Source: Zarea fungicola (taxonomy: Eukaryota > Ascomycota > Sordariomycetes > Hypocreales > Cordycipitaceae). From it: a DNA stretch of 64,000 nt. The notes under the pieces were generated by a model. The model was not told where the DNA came from. It ran no database searches and worked only from the letters and a program-made list of their open reading frames with translations. The DNA is taken from the NCBI GenBank assembly GCA_900169235.1, contig FWCC01000204.1, forward strand, positions 62,001-126,000, given 5' to 3'. This document shows, piece by piece, positions 21,940 to 32,797 of this stretch. A program made the translations under genes and the position numbers. Numbering within the stretch: position 1 is the first letter of the stretch; every line of letters starts with the position of its first letter.

Positions 21940-24768
21940 TGTTTAGCCGCTACACAAAGCTTGTGCAATATATTGTGGTGTTTGCACCGAACGCCAAATG
22001 ATAGTCATATGATTTTTGGAGCAACTTTGTTCACGAAAGCAGGCATGAGCCAAGAATGCGGGTCACTTCCGGTCACACAGCCAATACGATTGGCCTCCGT
22101 AGAGCGGCTAAACCTTCTACCGCATGCAGCTTAGTACCATAAGGTTCGCAATGTCGAGCGTGGAAATGCAAGCAATGAATGGGCTTCATGAAAGCTGAAA
22201 TCGCCAAATTTATTTCCAGGACGGAATAAAGGGTTTGGAGCTTCTTCTATGCTGATGCTGAGAACTGTAGTGCCTGAGAGTGGCTAAGCTGAGTGAGGGC
22301 CAGTCATGCATAATATGAGACGTGGTTCTTCAACTTAAATAATCGGGATAAAACTCCAAGCCACTCCTGTTGATACAGATAACGAGTCAAGATGGACCTG
22401 GAGTCTGACTTGCAGTGCTCCTTTTTTGCAGGTTACATTGACGTTAACACCAATAGTCTTCACTTATAGGCACACGTTAGTGTTCATGTCAATGGCATCT
22501 TGAGCAGATCGGCTGGATTATTTTGCTCCCATCGGAGACTTATTACATGGAAATTTCTGAAGCTAGATTGTTTGCATATTTTTTCTTGTTACTGCAAGTA
22601 GGCTTGCAGTGAGCTGCACTCTGTACGCCTCCACCAAGCTGTCTGAATAAGGGCATAATACAGGGGCAGTAATGCTATTATGTGGACTCCTCGGCAGAAT
22701 TTACCGAAGTAATATGGAACACACTGCGGTGTGGTTCAGATTTTACGAGTTCTATGCCGGGATCGATTATCGGACAGCAAGTGACCGCCATCTTGTCTAC
22801 TGGAACCGTATTTCAAGTTGTTGTGCAACTTCTTTGCAGCCTTTCCATTCCTCTCTGTCATATCAAAAAGGCTGGGCAATGCGCTAAATCTACCAGCCAG
22901 TAAAATATGCTACAGCGGTCAACCCATACAAGCACAGCTACATCTGCAAGTACCAATCACTCTTGCTTGCAAAAGTGTATTAATCAAGTTAACTATCTAG
23001 AGCTATTTACCCTATCAATCATCCTGCTAGCCTATTTTGTCGTACCTAAGCTTACACGACTGAAGCCCACAGCATTGGGGCTCCCTACGCCACTATGACC
23101 AAGGCGACAAGGTAGCGCACACAGTAGAGAGCCTGAATAATGTCATTTACATCTACTAAAAATGCTGGCTGCCCTTCACCTATTGAATTTACTCATCGTA
23201 TTTTCAAAAGCATCGTATGCTCCATTACACTTGAGATGTCTAGTTGTAACCAGCGATGGAGTACAAAGTCTTCGCGACGCCGGCAGTTGCTACTCCTCTT
23301 TCCATTATTAGTTGGAGACTTTCAAGTAGACGCGCCCCACAGATATCTATTTTCTATTCTATATTTTAATTTTATTTTATTGGGGAATGGAGCATTCGAG
23401 GCTGGGAAAGATGGATGCCGCCCGGCGATCACCGTACACGGCAGATGTCCTGTCTACCCATTCCATTGGTGGCGGAACTGTTCGCCATTTCGCGTGGGGG
23501 CGGTAAAGAATCAACAGTTTTGTCAGACACGTGCAATCCCGTAAAATAAGTCATCGCAGCTTAACGTCCAAATACTGTCAAGTGTGCTGCTGAGAGAAGA
23601 GAAATTTTTACCGACAATGTCTTTCAGTCGTAGGAATGCATCTACAATCATGCTTTCAAGTCATTCATGAGTCTTCTTAGTACTCGTATTCAATCAGATG
23701 AAAAATCGGACCGGCTCGATGCCGAGAATGGGGCCCATGATGTGCCGGAGCCAGCTTACATGGGTATTGATGAGCAATAACCGCGCATACCAGTATGTAT
23801 GTACATATGCACCATTATGGGCAGTAGCAAGAGACGCCAAGCCTAACTGGTCGTTGGTCAGACCATTAGCAACCGGTACTTCGTTGGCAGGGCGTTGAGC
23901 GTCACTCTTGTTGCTATGTAGCCAGCTAACTAGCTCAATAGGCTAAACTCGCATGCTCCATCGCAATCGCTCGATTTTGGCTTCTACCCAACGGGAAGGA
24001 ATTTCTGGAATGCAGCATTGGTGCACATCGACATCGTGGCGTTTGAAGGAGAAATCTTTACCTGGAGAAATACATACTTACATTAAAATCAAGCTAAAAT
24101 CATCTACTTTCTTTTGGTTCGCCTGCATTGCGTATAAAGCAACAGCTGACAAAGCGATGATGGTCTCAATGCCAACTTCCAAGCCGCATAGGTTACGAAA
24201 CACTGCACTGACAACTATGATAGCCCCGCCAAGTATATCCCCTGATTCAATTTACCCCTGAGAAGTCGAGCTCAGGGCCAACTCGGCTGTTCAACGGCGT
24301 TTACCGCTGCAGGCTCCGGTCCGGATACGTAGCCGCAGGCTTACCTTTCCGACGGTTTAAATAAACGTAAGCTAGGGAGCCCATTCCGACGTAGGAGCTT
24401 GCTTTCATAATAGACCCTGGCCTGGGGACGGCCCTTTTCCCAGCATTACATGAGCTCCATTTGTATCCAGTTTCTCATTTCGTATGACTCTATCCACACG
24501 CTGCGCCGCTGACTCTCCATTGTAAGATACCCACCAAGATCACAGATAAATCAACGAAGACAAATTTTCAGATTCCGTCCATTTATTTTAGCCAGAACAA
24601 GGCATAAGTCTACTCCACGTAATTCCGCCCAGGTAAATGTAGATTTATGGGGCGCAGTAAATAAATACACAACTCAATAGCTATATGTAATTAATACAAA
24701 ATACTCCTTTCGCATTTATTTTCAGTCGGGTGTTGACTTCTACAATACAAGCAAGAGTATAAAGGAAA
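21940..24768. other. Gene-poor 2.8 kb region
   Basis: No convincing gene. One short frame at about 23669-23780 (start MSLLSTRIQSDEKS, ending YMGIDEQ then stop) has protein-like composition and sits before further broken frames, so a decayed gene is possible. No inverted repeats or transposase motifs noticed. Confidence 0.4.
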
Positions 24769-25724
24769 ATGACCAAGTCACATGCCATGCTGCTGGAACA
24801 AACCGACCATTTGACCACAAATACTTCGCGATTACACAATGCGTATTGGGTACAAGCTCTCAGTTTCACTGTATAATACCAATTGAAGCTAACAAGCCTT
24901 CATTATCAGGATATACCTGAATGGGATATTGAGACATTCCTCGAGCAGCAGAGTGACATCATGCCAAGTCCATGGACTAATGAAGACTCTCTGGAGAGTA
25001 TTCTTGCTTTCAGCTGTCCGAGTTTGTCTTACTCTGAGCCTCTAGATATGTCACCTACTACTAGCCTAGGTATTGCAGACCTTGATAGTCAGCCAGCAGA
25101 GCCGGGCCGGTGCTTCAATCAGGGCGCTCCTCTCGCTGGTCAAATCACAGACGCCATTGACATAACACAGGAGTCTGTGGAATGGGATGATGCAAGTGTA
25201 GGGCTAGCTGACACCGTTAATCCACTACAGCCATTAGGTGACGGTAAGGATGATGACTGGTTCCCTGACGATGTCTATCGGATGGGGTTTCCAAATGATC
25301 AAGGTACATGGCATTGCAGTTATCCGGGCTGTACCTCTCAAGTTGTCTTTGAACGGGCTTGCGACCTCCGCAAGCACTACAAGTCACATGTGAAGTTGTT
25401 TTTTTGCAACCAACCTGAGTGTATTGCCTCAGGTGCCAGTTTTGCTTCGAAGAAAGATTTAAACCGACACACACGCTCTCACAGGCCAGATATTCAATGC
25501 ATAGAGCCGTCATGCAATCGAGTATTCAGCCGAGTTGACAATATGGTAAGTTCTCCCATGGAAACGCAGTATGATGTATCATATCTTAATGGAAACGACA
25601 GAGAAATCATTTCATTAAGATGCACCGCCGTTGTCAAAATACCATGTTCCCTCGACCATGTCGTAGGAGGTCAAGTGTTAATCCAACAACTAGGAGAGGT
25701 GGCTTAGGCAAAGTTGTAAATTGA
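24769..25724 (+). CDS. C2H2 zinc-finger transcription factor
   Basis: Three exons (24769-24849, 24910-25545, 25602-25724) give 279 residues. The acidic N-terminal half (DIPEWDIETFLEQQ onwards) looks like an activation region. Three C2H2 fingers follow: WHCSYPGC with RKHYKSH, FFCNQPEC with NRHTRSH, and IQCIEPSC with RNHFIKMH; the third is completed only by the last exon, which supports that splice. A basic tail (PRPCRRRS) ends the protein. The first exon is inferred from an in-frame ATG, a GT donor after TATTGG and an AG just before the conserved DIPEW. It sits at the edge of the repeat-peptide block and could be its regulator. Confidence 0.75.
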
Positions 25725-26564
25725 AAATGCTGTTAGGTACCAAGGTATCTTGTATTGTATGACGTATTGGGTATATTTACATTCAAAAAATATTTTTAGG
25801 CATCCAATCTCAAGTTCAATCAACTTAGATGTCGTTATCGACTCCACCAGCTGAATTCGATAGGAGCTTGGCCGTACCGAATTGCTCTCTAAACTACCAA
25901 AGCTTGAATGCTAGGTGAAACAGTCATACAACCTTGGCAAATTGGAAATAACTCTGCACATTGCTCATGGGATTTGTATATCCTGGATGGGTATATGTCA
26001 CTAGGATGTGATGCCATGTCGTGCTCTTGTATAGCTCTAACCTGAAGACGACGATGTTTTGAGTACTACGTGGCTGTATACAGAGACCTTCATTAACTTA
26101 TTTCTTGTTGATGGGCTGTGTAACATGTGGATCATAAGTTGGAGGCGCATGTTGAGATTACTCTGAAGCCAAAGACGTAAAGTCACCACATTCCCAACAA
26201 CAGCAAGACCATCAACCTAAGCAAGACAAATGCTTCTCCTAGGTAATTGGACGCAAAACTTGACTAGCCCACCAAGTACATGAAGGACAAGTGGAATAGA
26301 GTATAATTGATAAGTACTAGTCTCTACTTCCAGTTTTATAGTCTAGTAATGAGAGAGCATATGCTGCCTCCTCAAGCGCTGCTAAAGCTACTAGAGTAGA
26401 ATGATGTGAGAAGTAAGAAAGTGCAATGGAAAACCTGATTTGGGCCAATTCAGCGTTCAAAATTGGTTCCTTTATCAGCCCAGCCACCTACTCACAAACC
26501 AGCATGCACAGCAGCGCAGGACGAGCGCTTTTCATACCCCATGCGCTGAACAGAACCGCGACAT
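25725..26564. other. Intergenic, no gene seen
   Basis: Between the C2H2 gene and the 3' end of the repeat precursor gene; AT-rich, no supported frame. Confidence 0.5.
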
Positions 26565-27267
26565 TTAAACAACGAGCTATAAAGTTTGTCAGAGCTATAA
26601 TTTAGGCTACGAAGACTGGGGAACTTACACCGGCGCAAGCCATGTCACCTCGGGCGACGCACTTGAGCTCGTTGGCAACCTCCGCGAAAGATCTCTTCTT
26701 TGCAACGAGCTAATGATTGTTAGCTAATACCTCTTTAGTCTGTGCCAATAAAACTTACGCCAGCACAAGCCATGTCACCACGAGCAACGCACTTGAGCTC
26801 GTTGACATCACTGATGCGCTTGCTGATGAGGCCAGCGCAGGCCATGTCACCGCGGGGACTGCAAGCCAGCTCATTCTTGGCGCTCTCAACTGCACGCTTC
26901 TGCGAAGCGAGACCAGCACAAGCCATATCACCTCGAGCAACGCAGGCGAGCTCGTTGGCCAGTGCGCGCTCATCCGTGTCGCGCTTGGTAACTAGACCAG
27001 CGCAAGCCATGTCGCCTCGGGGGGAGCAGGCAAGCTCATTAGCAACCTCCTGGACACTGCGCTTGCTAACAAGGCCCGCGCAGGCCATGTCGCCACGGGC
27101 AACGCAGGCCAGTTCGTTTGCAAGAGCATCGACAGACTTCAGATCGTAATTAGTCTTCCTCAACTGCCTTTCGTCCAGAAATTAAGAGTGTGAGAATGAC
27201 TTACGCGAGTAGGAACAGAGGCGGCAAAGGCACCAGTGGCGGTGATGAGAACAGTTGAGAGACGCAT
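26565..27267 (-). CDS. Secreted Kex2-processed repeat precursor with six RGD loops
   Basis: Four exons (27267-27205, 27163-26759, 26709-26629, 26576-26565) give 186 residues. A signal peptide of about 18 residues (MRLSTVLITATGAFAAS) is followed by six units of the form NEL(A/K)C(V/S)(A/P)RGDMACAGL. Units 1-5 end in Lys-Arg (KR at 55-56, 81-82, 110-111, 136-137, 161-162), the Kex2 site; unit 6 ends LVV at the stop. Each unit has two Cys spaced C-x7-C (41/49, 67/75, 95/103, 122/130, 146/154, 173/181) enclosing Arg-Gly-Asp. Processing would release peptides of about 24-29 residues. Two introns split units 5 and 6 at the same codon boundary (G then L). Shape matches fungal Kex2-processed repeat proteins and RiPP precursors such as UstA, but no aromatic residue lies in the core. 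Function unknown. Confidence 0.85.
26629..27115 (-). repeat. Six tandem coding repeats (RGD/C-x7-C units)
   Basis: Six imperfect repeats of about 72-87 bp of coding sequence. The core encodes ACVARGDMACAG or a close variant, and the spacers between KR and NEL vary (SVQEVA, DTDERALA, AVESAK, ISDV, SFAEVA). Silent codon positions differ between copies while RGDMAC is invariant. Confidence 0.9.
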
Positions 27268-27842
27268 TTTGAAATGGCTAGTAGATAAAAAAATCTTTAA
27301 TGTGGGAGTTGGGTAGTTGTTCGTAGTTGTTGAGGGTACGGAAGAGATAGAGGAGAAAGTGCAAGTAACGAGCTATAAATATGGTAACATTTCCTTACAA
27401 CTCCAATACAATAACAGATAGTGTTCTAATCACTGAATATTTGCAAAATCTTTACCTGGCAGTCATGACACGTACTCTGTAGTACAGAATGTCAGCGCGT
27501 CTCGGTAAGGCCTCCAGTATACTGCGGCCTGCGACTCGGCATACACTGTCATCCTTGTATAGGGTGTCACAATTCTTTCCTTCTCGAATTGGTGGCCTGA
27601 ACTAAAAGAAAACTACACTACCAGGGGTCTTATTACTTTGCGCTAAGGCTCTTTTTGCTCTATGGATGCGGACTCTGGCCTAAGCAAGTGTCCGACGTTA
27701 TTGGACATGACGCTTTCAATAGGGCTATTTATGGTTGGGTTTCAAGTGTACTTATTTCAGTAGTGACATAGCCATGTAAATCGCGTGTAGGCATCCTTAC
27801 GCATGCAAAGACCACTCAAAATAGAGCACACTATTACAAACT
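27268..27842. promoter_or_regulatory. Divergent promoter of repeat precursor and isoaspartyl peptidase
   Basis: A 575 bp gap between the two start codons. TATAAATA at about 27374-27381 lies roughly 105 bp before the precursor start and reads as TATTTATA on its strand. No clear inverted regulator site identified by eye. Confidence 0.45.
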
Positions 27843-29698
27843 ATGTCCAAACACATCGGCATTGTGCTTCATGGTGGAGCCTCCGAATCGTGGATAGGCG
27901 ACACGGAAAGTTATCACAATACGAATACATTCCTTAAGAGTCTAGTCAGTCGGGCTGAAGTGTTACTTCGAGAACGAGCTTTTGCCATCGATGTGGCCAC
28001 GCAGGTTGTAGCGGAACTTGAGGACTACCCCGCGTTTAATGCAGGCAAAGGGGCGGCTGTGAATATCGATGGCAACTTTGAGGTTTGTTCCAGATGCTCT
28101 CTTCTTCATTCATATTACGTATCTTTGATTAACGAGCATATGTACCTTTACTTAGCTGGAAGCAGGCATTGTGAATGGTGCAACCTCGGCATACTGCGCT
28201 GCTGTATGCCTCCAAGCCACAAAAAACCCAATTAAGCTGGCAAGGGCCATGCTGGATAGTTCAGGCCAAGGTACACCGATTTTTATTGCAGGCCCTAATG
28301 GCGATACTCTGGCAGAGCGGCTGGGCCTTGACTTGGTGCCCAACAGCTACTTTGCTACTGAGAATCGAGTCAAATACTGGTCCGCGAAGAAAGCCGAAAT
28401 ATCAGAGCACGGCACTGTTGGCGCTGTAGTGCTAGATGCACATGGAAATCTTGCTGCAGCAAACTCTACGGGTGGAATGATGTTTAAAGCTATTGGAAGG
28501 GTGGGCGATACAGCAGTGCTTGGATCCGGTTTGTACGCCGACAAGAATGTCGCCATAGTCTGGTACGCAATCATCTGCTAACAGTTCTTTCCTTTCCTTG
28601 CTTTGTTTTACTGACTATTCCGTTTTAAAAAAAAAAAGCAGCGGTGGAGGTGAGGCTATTCTGGCCTCGATGCTTGCTAGTCGCATTGCTATGTTGTATA
28701 ACAACGGAGTGAATATCGCCAAGGCAGTCGAGCAAGGCATTTGGAACGCCACACAAGTATTTCCGTCACTCTCATGCGGAGTGATTGCAATCGCAGCCGA
28801 TGGACAGCAGACAGCACAATGCAACAGCCGGATATTCAACACTATATCCGCCGGAAGCACGTCAACGACAACTCATGAAGGCTTGTTGCCGTGCACGATG
28901 CGTATCATTGCGCCTCTTTGTTTCTACGAAGATAGCTGGATGCGCGTGGGGGTTTCTAAGCATCCAACTAGGCTCAATCAAGTGACATTCCAGCTCAAAG
29001 AGGAGTTGAGCCTCGTCAAGTTGTCACACGAGCTGACATGTGCAATTTTTGGTAAACTTCGAAGAGTTTGTCAGTCCCTGGTTCAAGTGACAGGCGCGTC
29101 GGACATCGCCATGCTGACTTGGAGTGGCAACAGTGGAGGGCACTTGTTCCCCATATTTGGAGACGGCAACTATGGAGTTAAATCCTGGAACAAGATTATA
29201 AATGCAAATGCAGGCGGTCTAGACTATCAAGCCGCGCCTTGCGATGCTTTCACCTTGGTTCGGCTGCCCCTGGCCCGGGCCGATAGCCACGCAAGAGTCT
29301 CCATGTTTCTACTGGAGAGTGACGTCGAATTCAATGAGGCTGTGGCGCTGTTTCTCGGGTCACTAAAAGACAAATCAATCCGAAAGACGTTGTACAGTGG
29401 AGACTGGTCGGTATTTGCCGGTCCCATTTCATCTCTTCCATTACCGCCAGCGCCGCCCGTGTCAGCTTCATCTACGTCAGCTCAGGCGTCAGCTCAGATG
29501 TCAATTTACCACAACTTGCTGGTGGCCTTACTCTACAAAGACCCACACTGGCCCGGTCACAGCCCCTTCCAGAATGCATCATCGGATTATGGCCTCGGCA
29601 GTCAGCCACAGCATTTTACCCCGGCTCTTGGACAGCGCAGTCTCGACATCAGCAATCTGTTGCAGCTGGCAGATAGGCTCAGAAAATGTAGAAACTAG
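27843..29698 (+). CDS. Isoaspartyl peptidase/L-asparaginase (Ntn hydrolase) with extra C-terminal domain
   Basis: Three exons (27843-28082, 28156-28562, 28639-29698) give 568 residues. It opens with IGIVLHGGAS, has YPAFNAGKGAAVN and, after intron 1, LEAGIVNGAT, all marks of the threonine-nucleophile asparaginase/isoaspartyl peptidase family. The self-cleaving nucleophile is Thr167 in HGTVGAVVLD, followed by NSTGG and GDTAVLGSGLYAD; intron 2 rejoins at CSGGGEAI. Family role: hydrolysis of beta-aspartyl peptides or asparagine after autocleavage. About 250 residues beyond the usual length form an extra domain (with LVQVTGASDIAMLTW and HLFPIFGDGNYG), and a Ser/Pro/Ala linker comes late; I do not recognise it with certainty. 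Divergent from the repeat precursor gene. Confidence 0.85.
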
Positions 29699-29880
29699 TA
29701 TCTGTTCGTTCACTTGATAGCTTTCTTTTCTAGCCTGACATTAATTATCCCATTTTCTGGCTATAATATTCTACCTCCATTAGCAACCTTCATATGGGCA
29801 TTACCGTGATTCGTGCCAAAACTCACGTCTGGCTCAGGTTCAAACTTGCCTAAGGCGAACTCCAACAGCGTCCCGACAGC

Positions 29881-32104
29881 ATGGCTGGAGGGTCTTGGCA
29901 AAGAATCGAAGTTATGGCTTGTCAGAAAAACAAGACGTCGCATATTTACACTGCTATTGCCGGTAAAACTCTTTCCGTATTTGATGCTGTTTCCTTCTCA
30001 CTGACGTTGTCTTTCCAACACAGCCATTCTTGTTTCCAACTTTGTAAGCGACGTTGCATCTCGTCTTATGGCCCTGATGAGGTATACTCAATTTAACTTT
30101 CAACATCAGATGACAGCACTCGACTCAAGTTTTTCATCTTCTGCGCATGTTGCTATTGCTTCTCACTTCAATAAAACAAACATTGCGAGCTGGCCAGTTA
30201 ATGCTTTTCTCATCTGCTCCATCACTACGCAGCCACTGTATGCCAGCTTATCTGACTGCGTCGGTCGGCGGATAATATTTGTCTCTTGTGCTGCTCTATT
30301 TATGGCTGGTATTATGTTCTCAATTACTGCACCTTCCTGGGTATTTCTAATCCTAGCGAGATGTATTTGCGGACTTGCTGCATCAGGTTTGATGGTTATG
30401 GGTATTGCTCCCAACATGGCGCTCAAGCGTCCCAGTCTTGCCGTCTTCCTGCGAGTACTAACAATTCAAAGGTTCTGTGGTGTTGACAGATATTGTTGGC
30501 GTGAAAAAACGAGGGTATTATCAATCTATAAACTATGTCAACTTTGGCACAGGTTCTGCGTATGTTTTGCTCCCCCTCGTCGGTTTCAATTAAAGGTTGA
30601 AAATACTTACCATGCGCTCCATCATTCTTTTCATTGCAGTCTTGGATCCGTGGCTGGAGGTGCTATTGTTGAGACATTTGGCTGGCGCTCGTTGTACATG
30701 GTTAAAAACCCCGAACCCCTGTTTGGAATACACTTGAAGTCTAACTTGATGCATATCTCAGATTCAATTACCTTTTTGCGTCATGGCACTCATCATGGTT
30801 TACCTGTTTATACCATCTGATACAGAATGCATAGGCTCGGCTGAACTCGGAGCCAAGTTGAATACGAGAGAATTACTTCATGCATTTGACTGGAGTGGCG
30901 CGTCGTTGCTGGTATGGTCACCAACTCCGAGGTTCTTCGCCCAATCTTTGCTAATGATGACTAGGTTCTTGTGATGGGACTCTTCATGTTCATCTTGGGC
31001 ACTGCAGGGAACGTTCTCCCCTGGACAAATCCTTTCATACTACTTGCGTCTGTACTCTTCCCTTGCGCTGTCTACTTGCTAGCTCTCACTGAGCTACATG
31101 CGATGAGACCCATCCTTCCACTTATGCTTACGAAGTTTCCGTTTCGGAATATTATGATCAATGGGTTTCTGTTATCTATGATTAATTACACTGTAAGATT
31201 TACCTATTAACTATACGCAATCACTAGTTTGACACTTCTAATCGATGGATGTCTTGACAGGTAATGTACAACGCTACTTTCTTCTTTCAGAGTGTTCTGG
31301 TCGAATCTCCTGGCGCGGCCAGCAGCCACCTTGTTTTCCCCTCAATTGCATTCACCTTGATTAGCGCAATTTCGGGAACGGCCATTGCTAGATTGGAAAC
31401 ACCGAAACCTACCCTTTGGTTAAGCCAGTTTCTTTTACTTGTTGGTTCTGCATGCCTCCTGCTCTTGCCGACCTTTCTCCCAGGCATCAAAGCTCCAGGT
31501 ATTGTCTACAGTCTTTGTTTGGCAATGTCAATTCTTGGTGTTGGAATGATGGCACCCAGCGCTCTGCTTCTGCTACTAGGTATGAGCAGTCGCCAAAATC
31601 ATGCCACCCTGAACGGTGGATTCATCATGATGCGCTCCCTAGGGGGATTTACGGCGACCTCCATAAGTACAACTATCGTACAGAATGTCTTCCAAAAGGT
31701 CATGCAGCCTTACATGGTATCCGCTGAGGCGCGTGAGGTGTGTAGGCTTGCTTCAGGCGGCAAAGAGTCTTCAAGAATTCCACTAACACGGAGCAGAAAA
31801 TACAAAACGCAAGATTGAACATAGGCAGCCTCTATGCCCTGGAAGAACCCCTGCGAAGTCCTGGTAGGCTCTCACTTTTACGACCCAGCTACATAAATAA
31901 AGCTTACATATATCAGTGATATACGCTTACAAAACTGGATTTCTCGCTCTTTTTGGAACTACAACTCTGCTCTCAATCTTCATAATCTTTGGGTTCATCG
32001 GCGTAGCGGACCACGCACCAGAGAGCGACACCCAGAATGATCAGGGATATGAAGAAATTTCTGAGATGGAAGAAATAGGTAGTTCTAGAGAAAATGATGT
32101 ATGA
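29881..32104 (+). CDS. Major facilitator superfamily transporter
   Basis: Nine exons read by hand (29881-29962, 30024-30401, 30472-30559, 30640-30700, 30762-30911, 30965-31192, 31261-31737, 31797-31863, 31917-32104) join in phase to about 572 residues. Family marks are ALDSSF in the first helix, QPLYASLSDCVGRR (the loop 2-3 motif), ARCICGLAASG, KKRGYYQSINYVN, and GSVAGGAIVETFGWR (motif C region). Length and helix pattern fit the 14-helix drug/amino-acid antiporter group. The first exon is the least sure part. It could export a product of the surrounding genes or give self-protection; substrate not readable. Confidence 0.85.
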
Positions 32105-32170
32105 GCTGGAAAACTTTTACTAGTGTTTTTTGTGTTTCCTTCTCCGGCGCTTGTTGTTATCTATAATTAT

Positions 32171-32797
32171 TTACATAGTTGTTCTTTCTTTGCCGATTTG
32201 ACCTACACCAGGGGTCAGCTCTGGACAGACTTTGATGATATAATCCAGAAGCTGCTGAGCAGTCTCCTCAGCACTCAAGTTAGATACATCTAATTCGAAA
32301 CTCATTTCTCCCAATTGATCAAATCGGTGGATTACCACGCCTTGGCGGAACCTTTTCAACAGTGCGGCGTCGACAATCTTACCATGGACGCGTCGCTCTT
32401 CAGTGGACAACCTAGCCAAGTTTGTGTCATCATCGCAGCTCAGGACGACTGAAATCAACTGGCAGCCTCTATCCTTCGCAGCAGCCCTATGCTCTGCACA
32501 TACTGCGCTGCCAATCTCATCATTAGACTGAAAGTCCGTAAACAGGTAGGCAAAGTCGTGTGTCGCGGTGCTGGCCACGAGGGAGGAAAAGATGGCGGCA
32601 CGGATTGCTTGGCGCAGACTCTGGTATCCCACTTCATCACGGCGGAGGACCGCTTCAGCGGGGTTAATGAGTAGGTGATTGTGGACAAGTCGAGCTCTGG
32701 GGGCGAGGAGTTTCTCGAGAAGCTTCGCAACAGTGAGCTTGCCAGTGCCAGGGAAACCATTGAGGTGGATGATTGGAAGAGGCTTCGTGGCTGTCAT
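32171..32797 (-). CDS. Small P-loop NTPase/kinase-like protein
   Basis: 208 residues, single exon, from the Met of TATKPLPIIHLNG. A Walker A motif GFPGTGKLT sits at residues 14-22, followed by a helix (VAKLLEKLL) and LVHNHLLINPAEAVL, then alpha/beta sequence ending in a helical tail. It resembles the small AAA_33/adenylylsulfate-kinase-like ATPases, often phosphotransferases on small molecules. The frame runs 72 codons further upstream, but that part is hydrophobic and unconserved-looking, so I chose the Met right before the P-loop strand. It ends 66 bp from the end of the converging transporter gene. Confidence 0.7.
   Translation of the reverse strand: MTATKPLPIIHLNGFPGTGKLTVAKLLEKLLAPRARLVHNHLLINPAEAVLRRDEVGYQSLRQAIRAAIFSSLVASTATHDFAYLFTDFQSNDEIGSAVCAEHRAAAKDRGCQLISVVLSCDDDTNLARLSTEERRVHGKIVDAALLKRFRQGVVIHRFDQLGEMSFELDVSNLSAEETAQQLLDYIIKVCPELTPGVGQIGKERTTM

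Noticed and set aside
26742..27149. Plus-strand repeat frame (RPAQAMSPR units)
   Set aside because: Antisense of the repeat precursor. The minus strand has the signal peptide, splice sites, KR sites and conserved Cys.
26565..27267. Repeat precursor as an alpha-type mating pheromone gene
   Set aside because: Sordariomycete alpha-pheromones carry a W-C...C-W core; no Trp occurs in these repeats.
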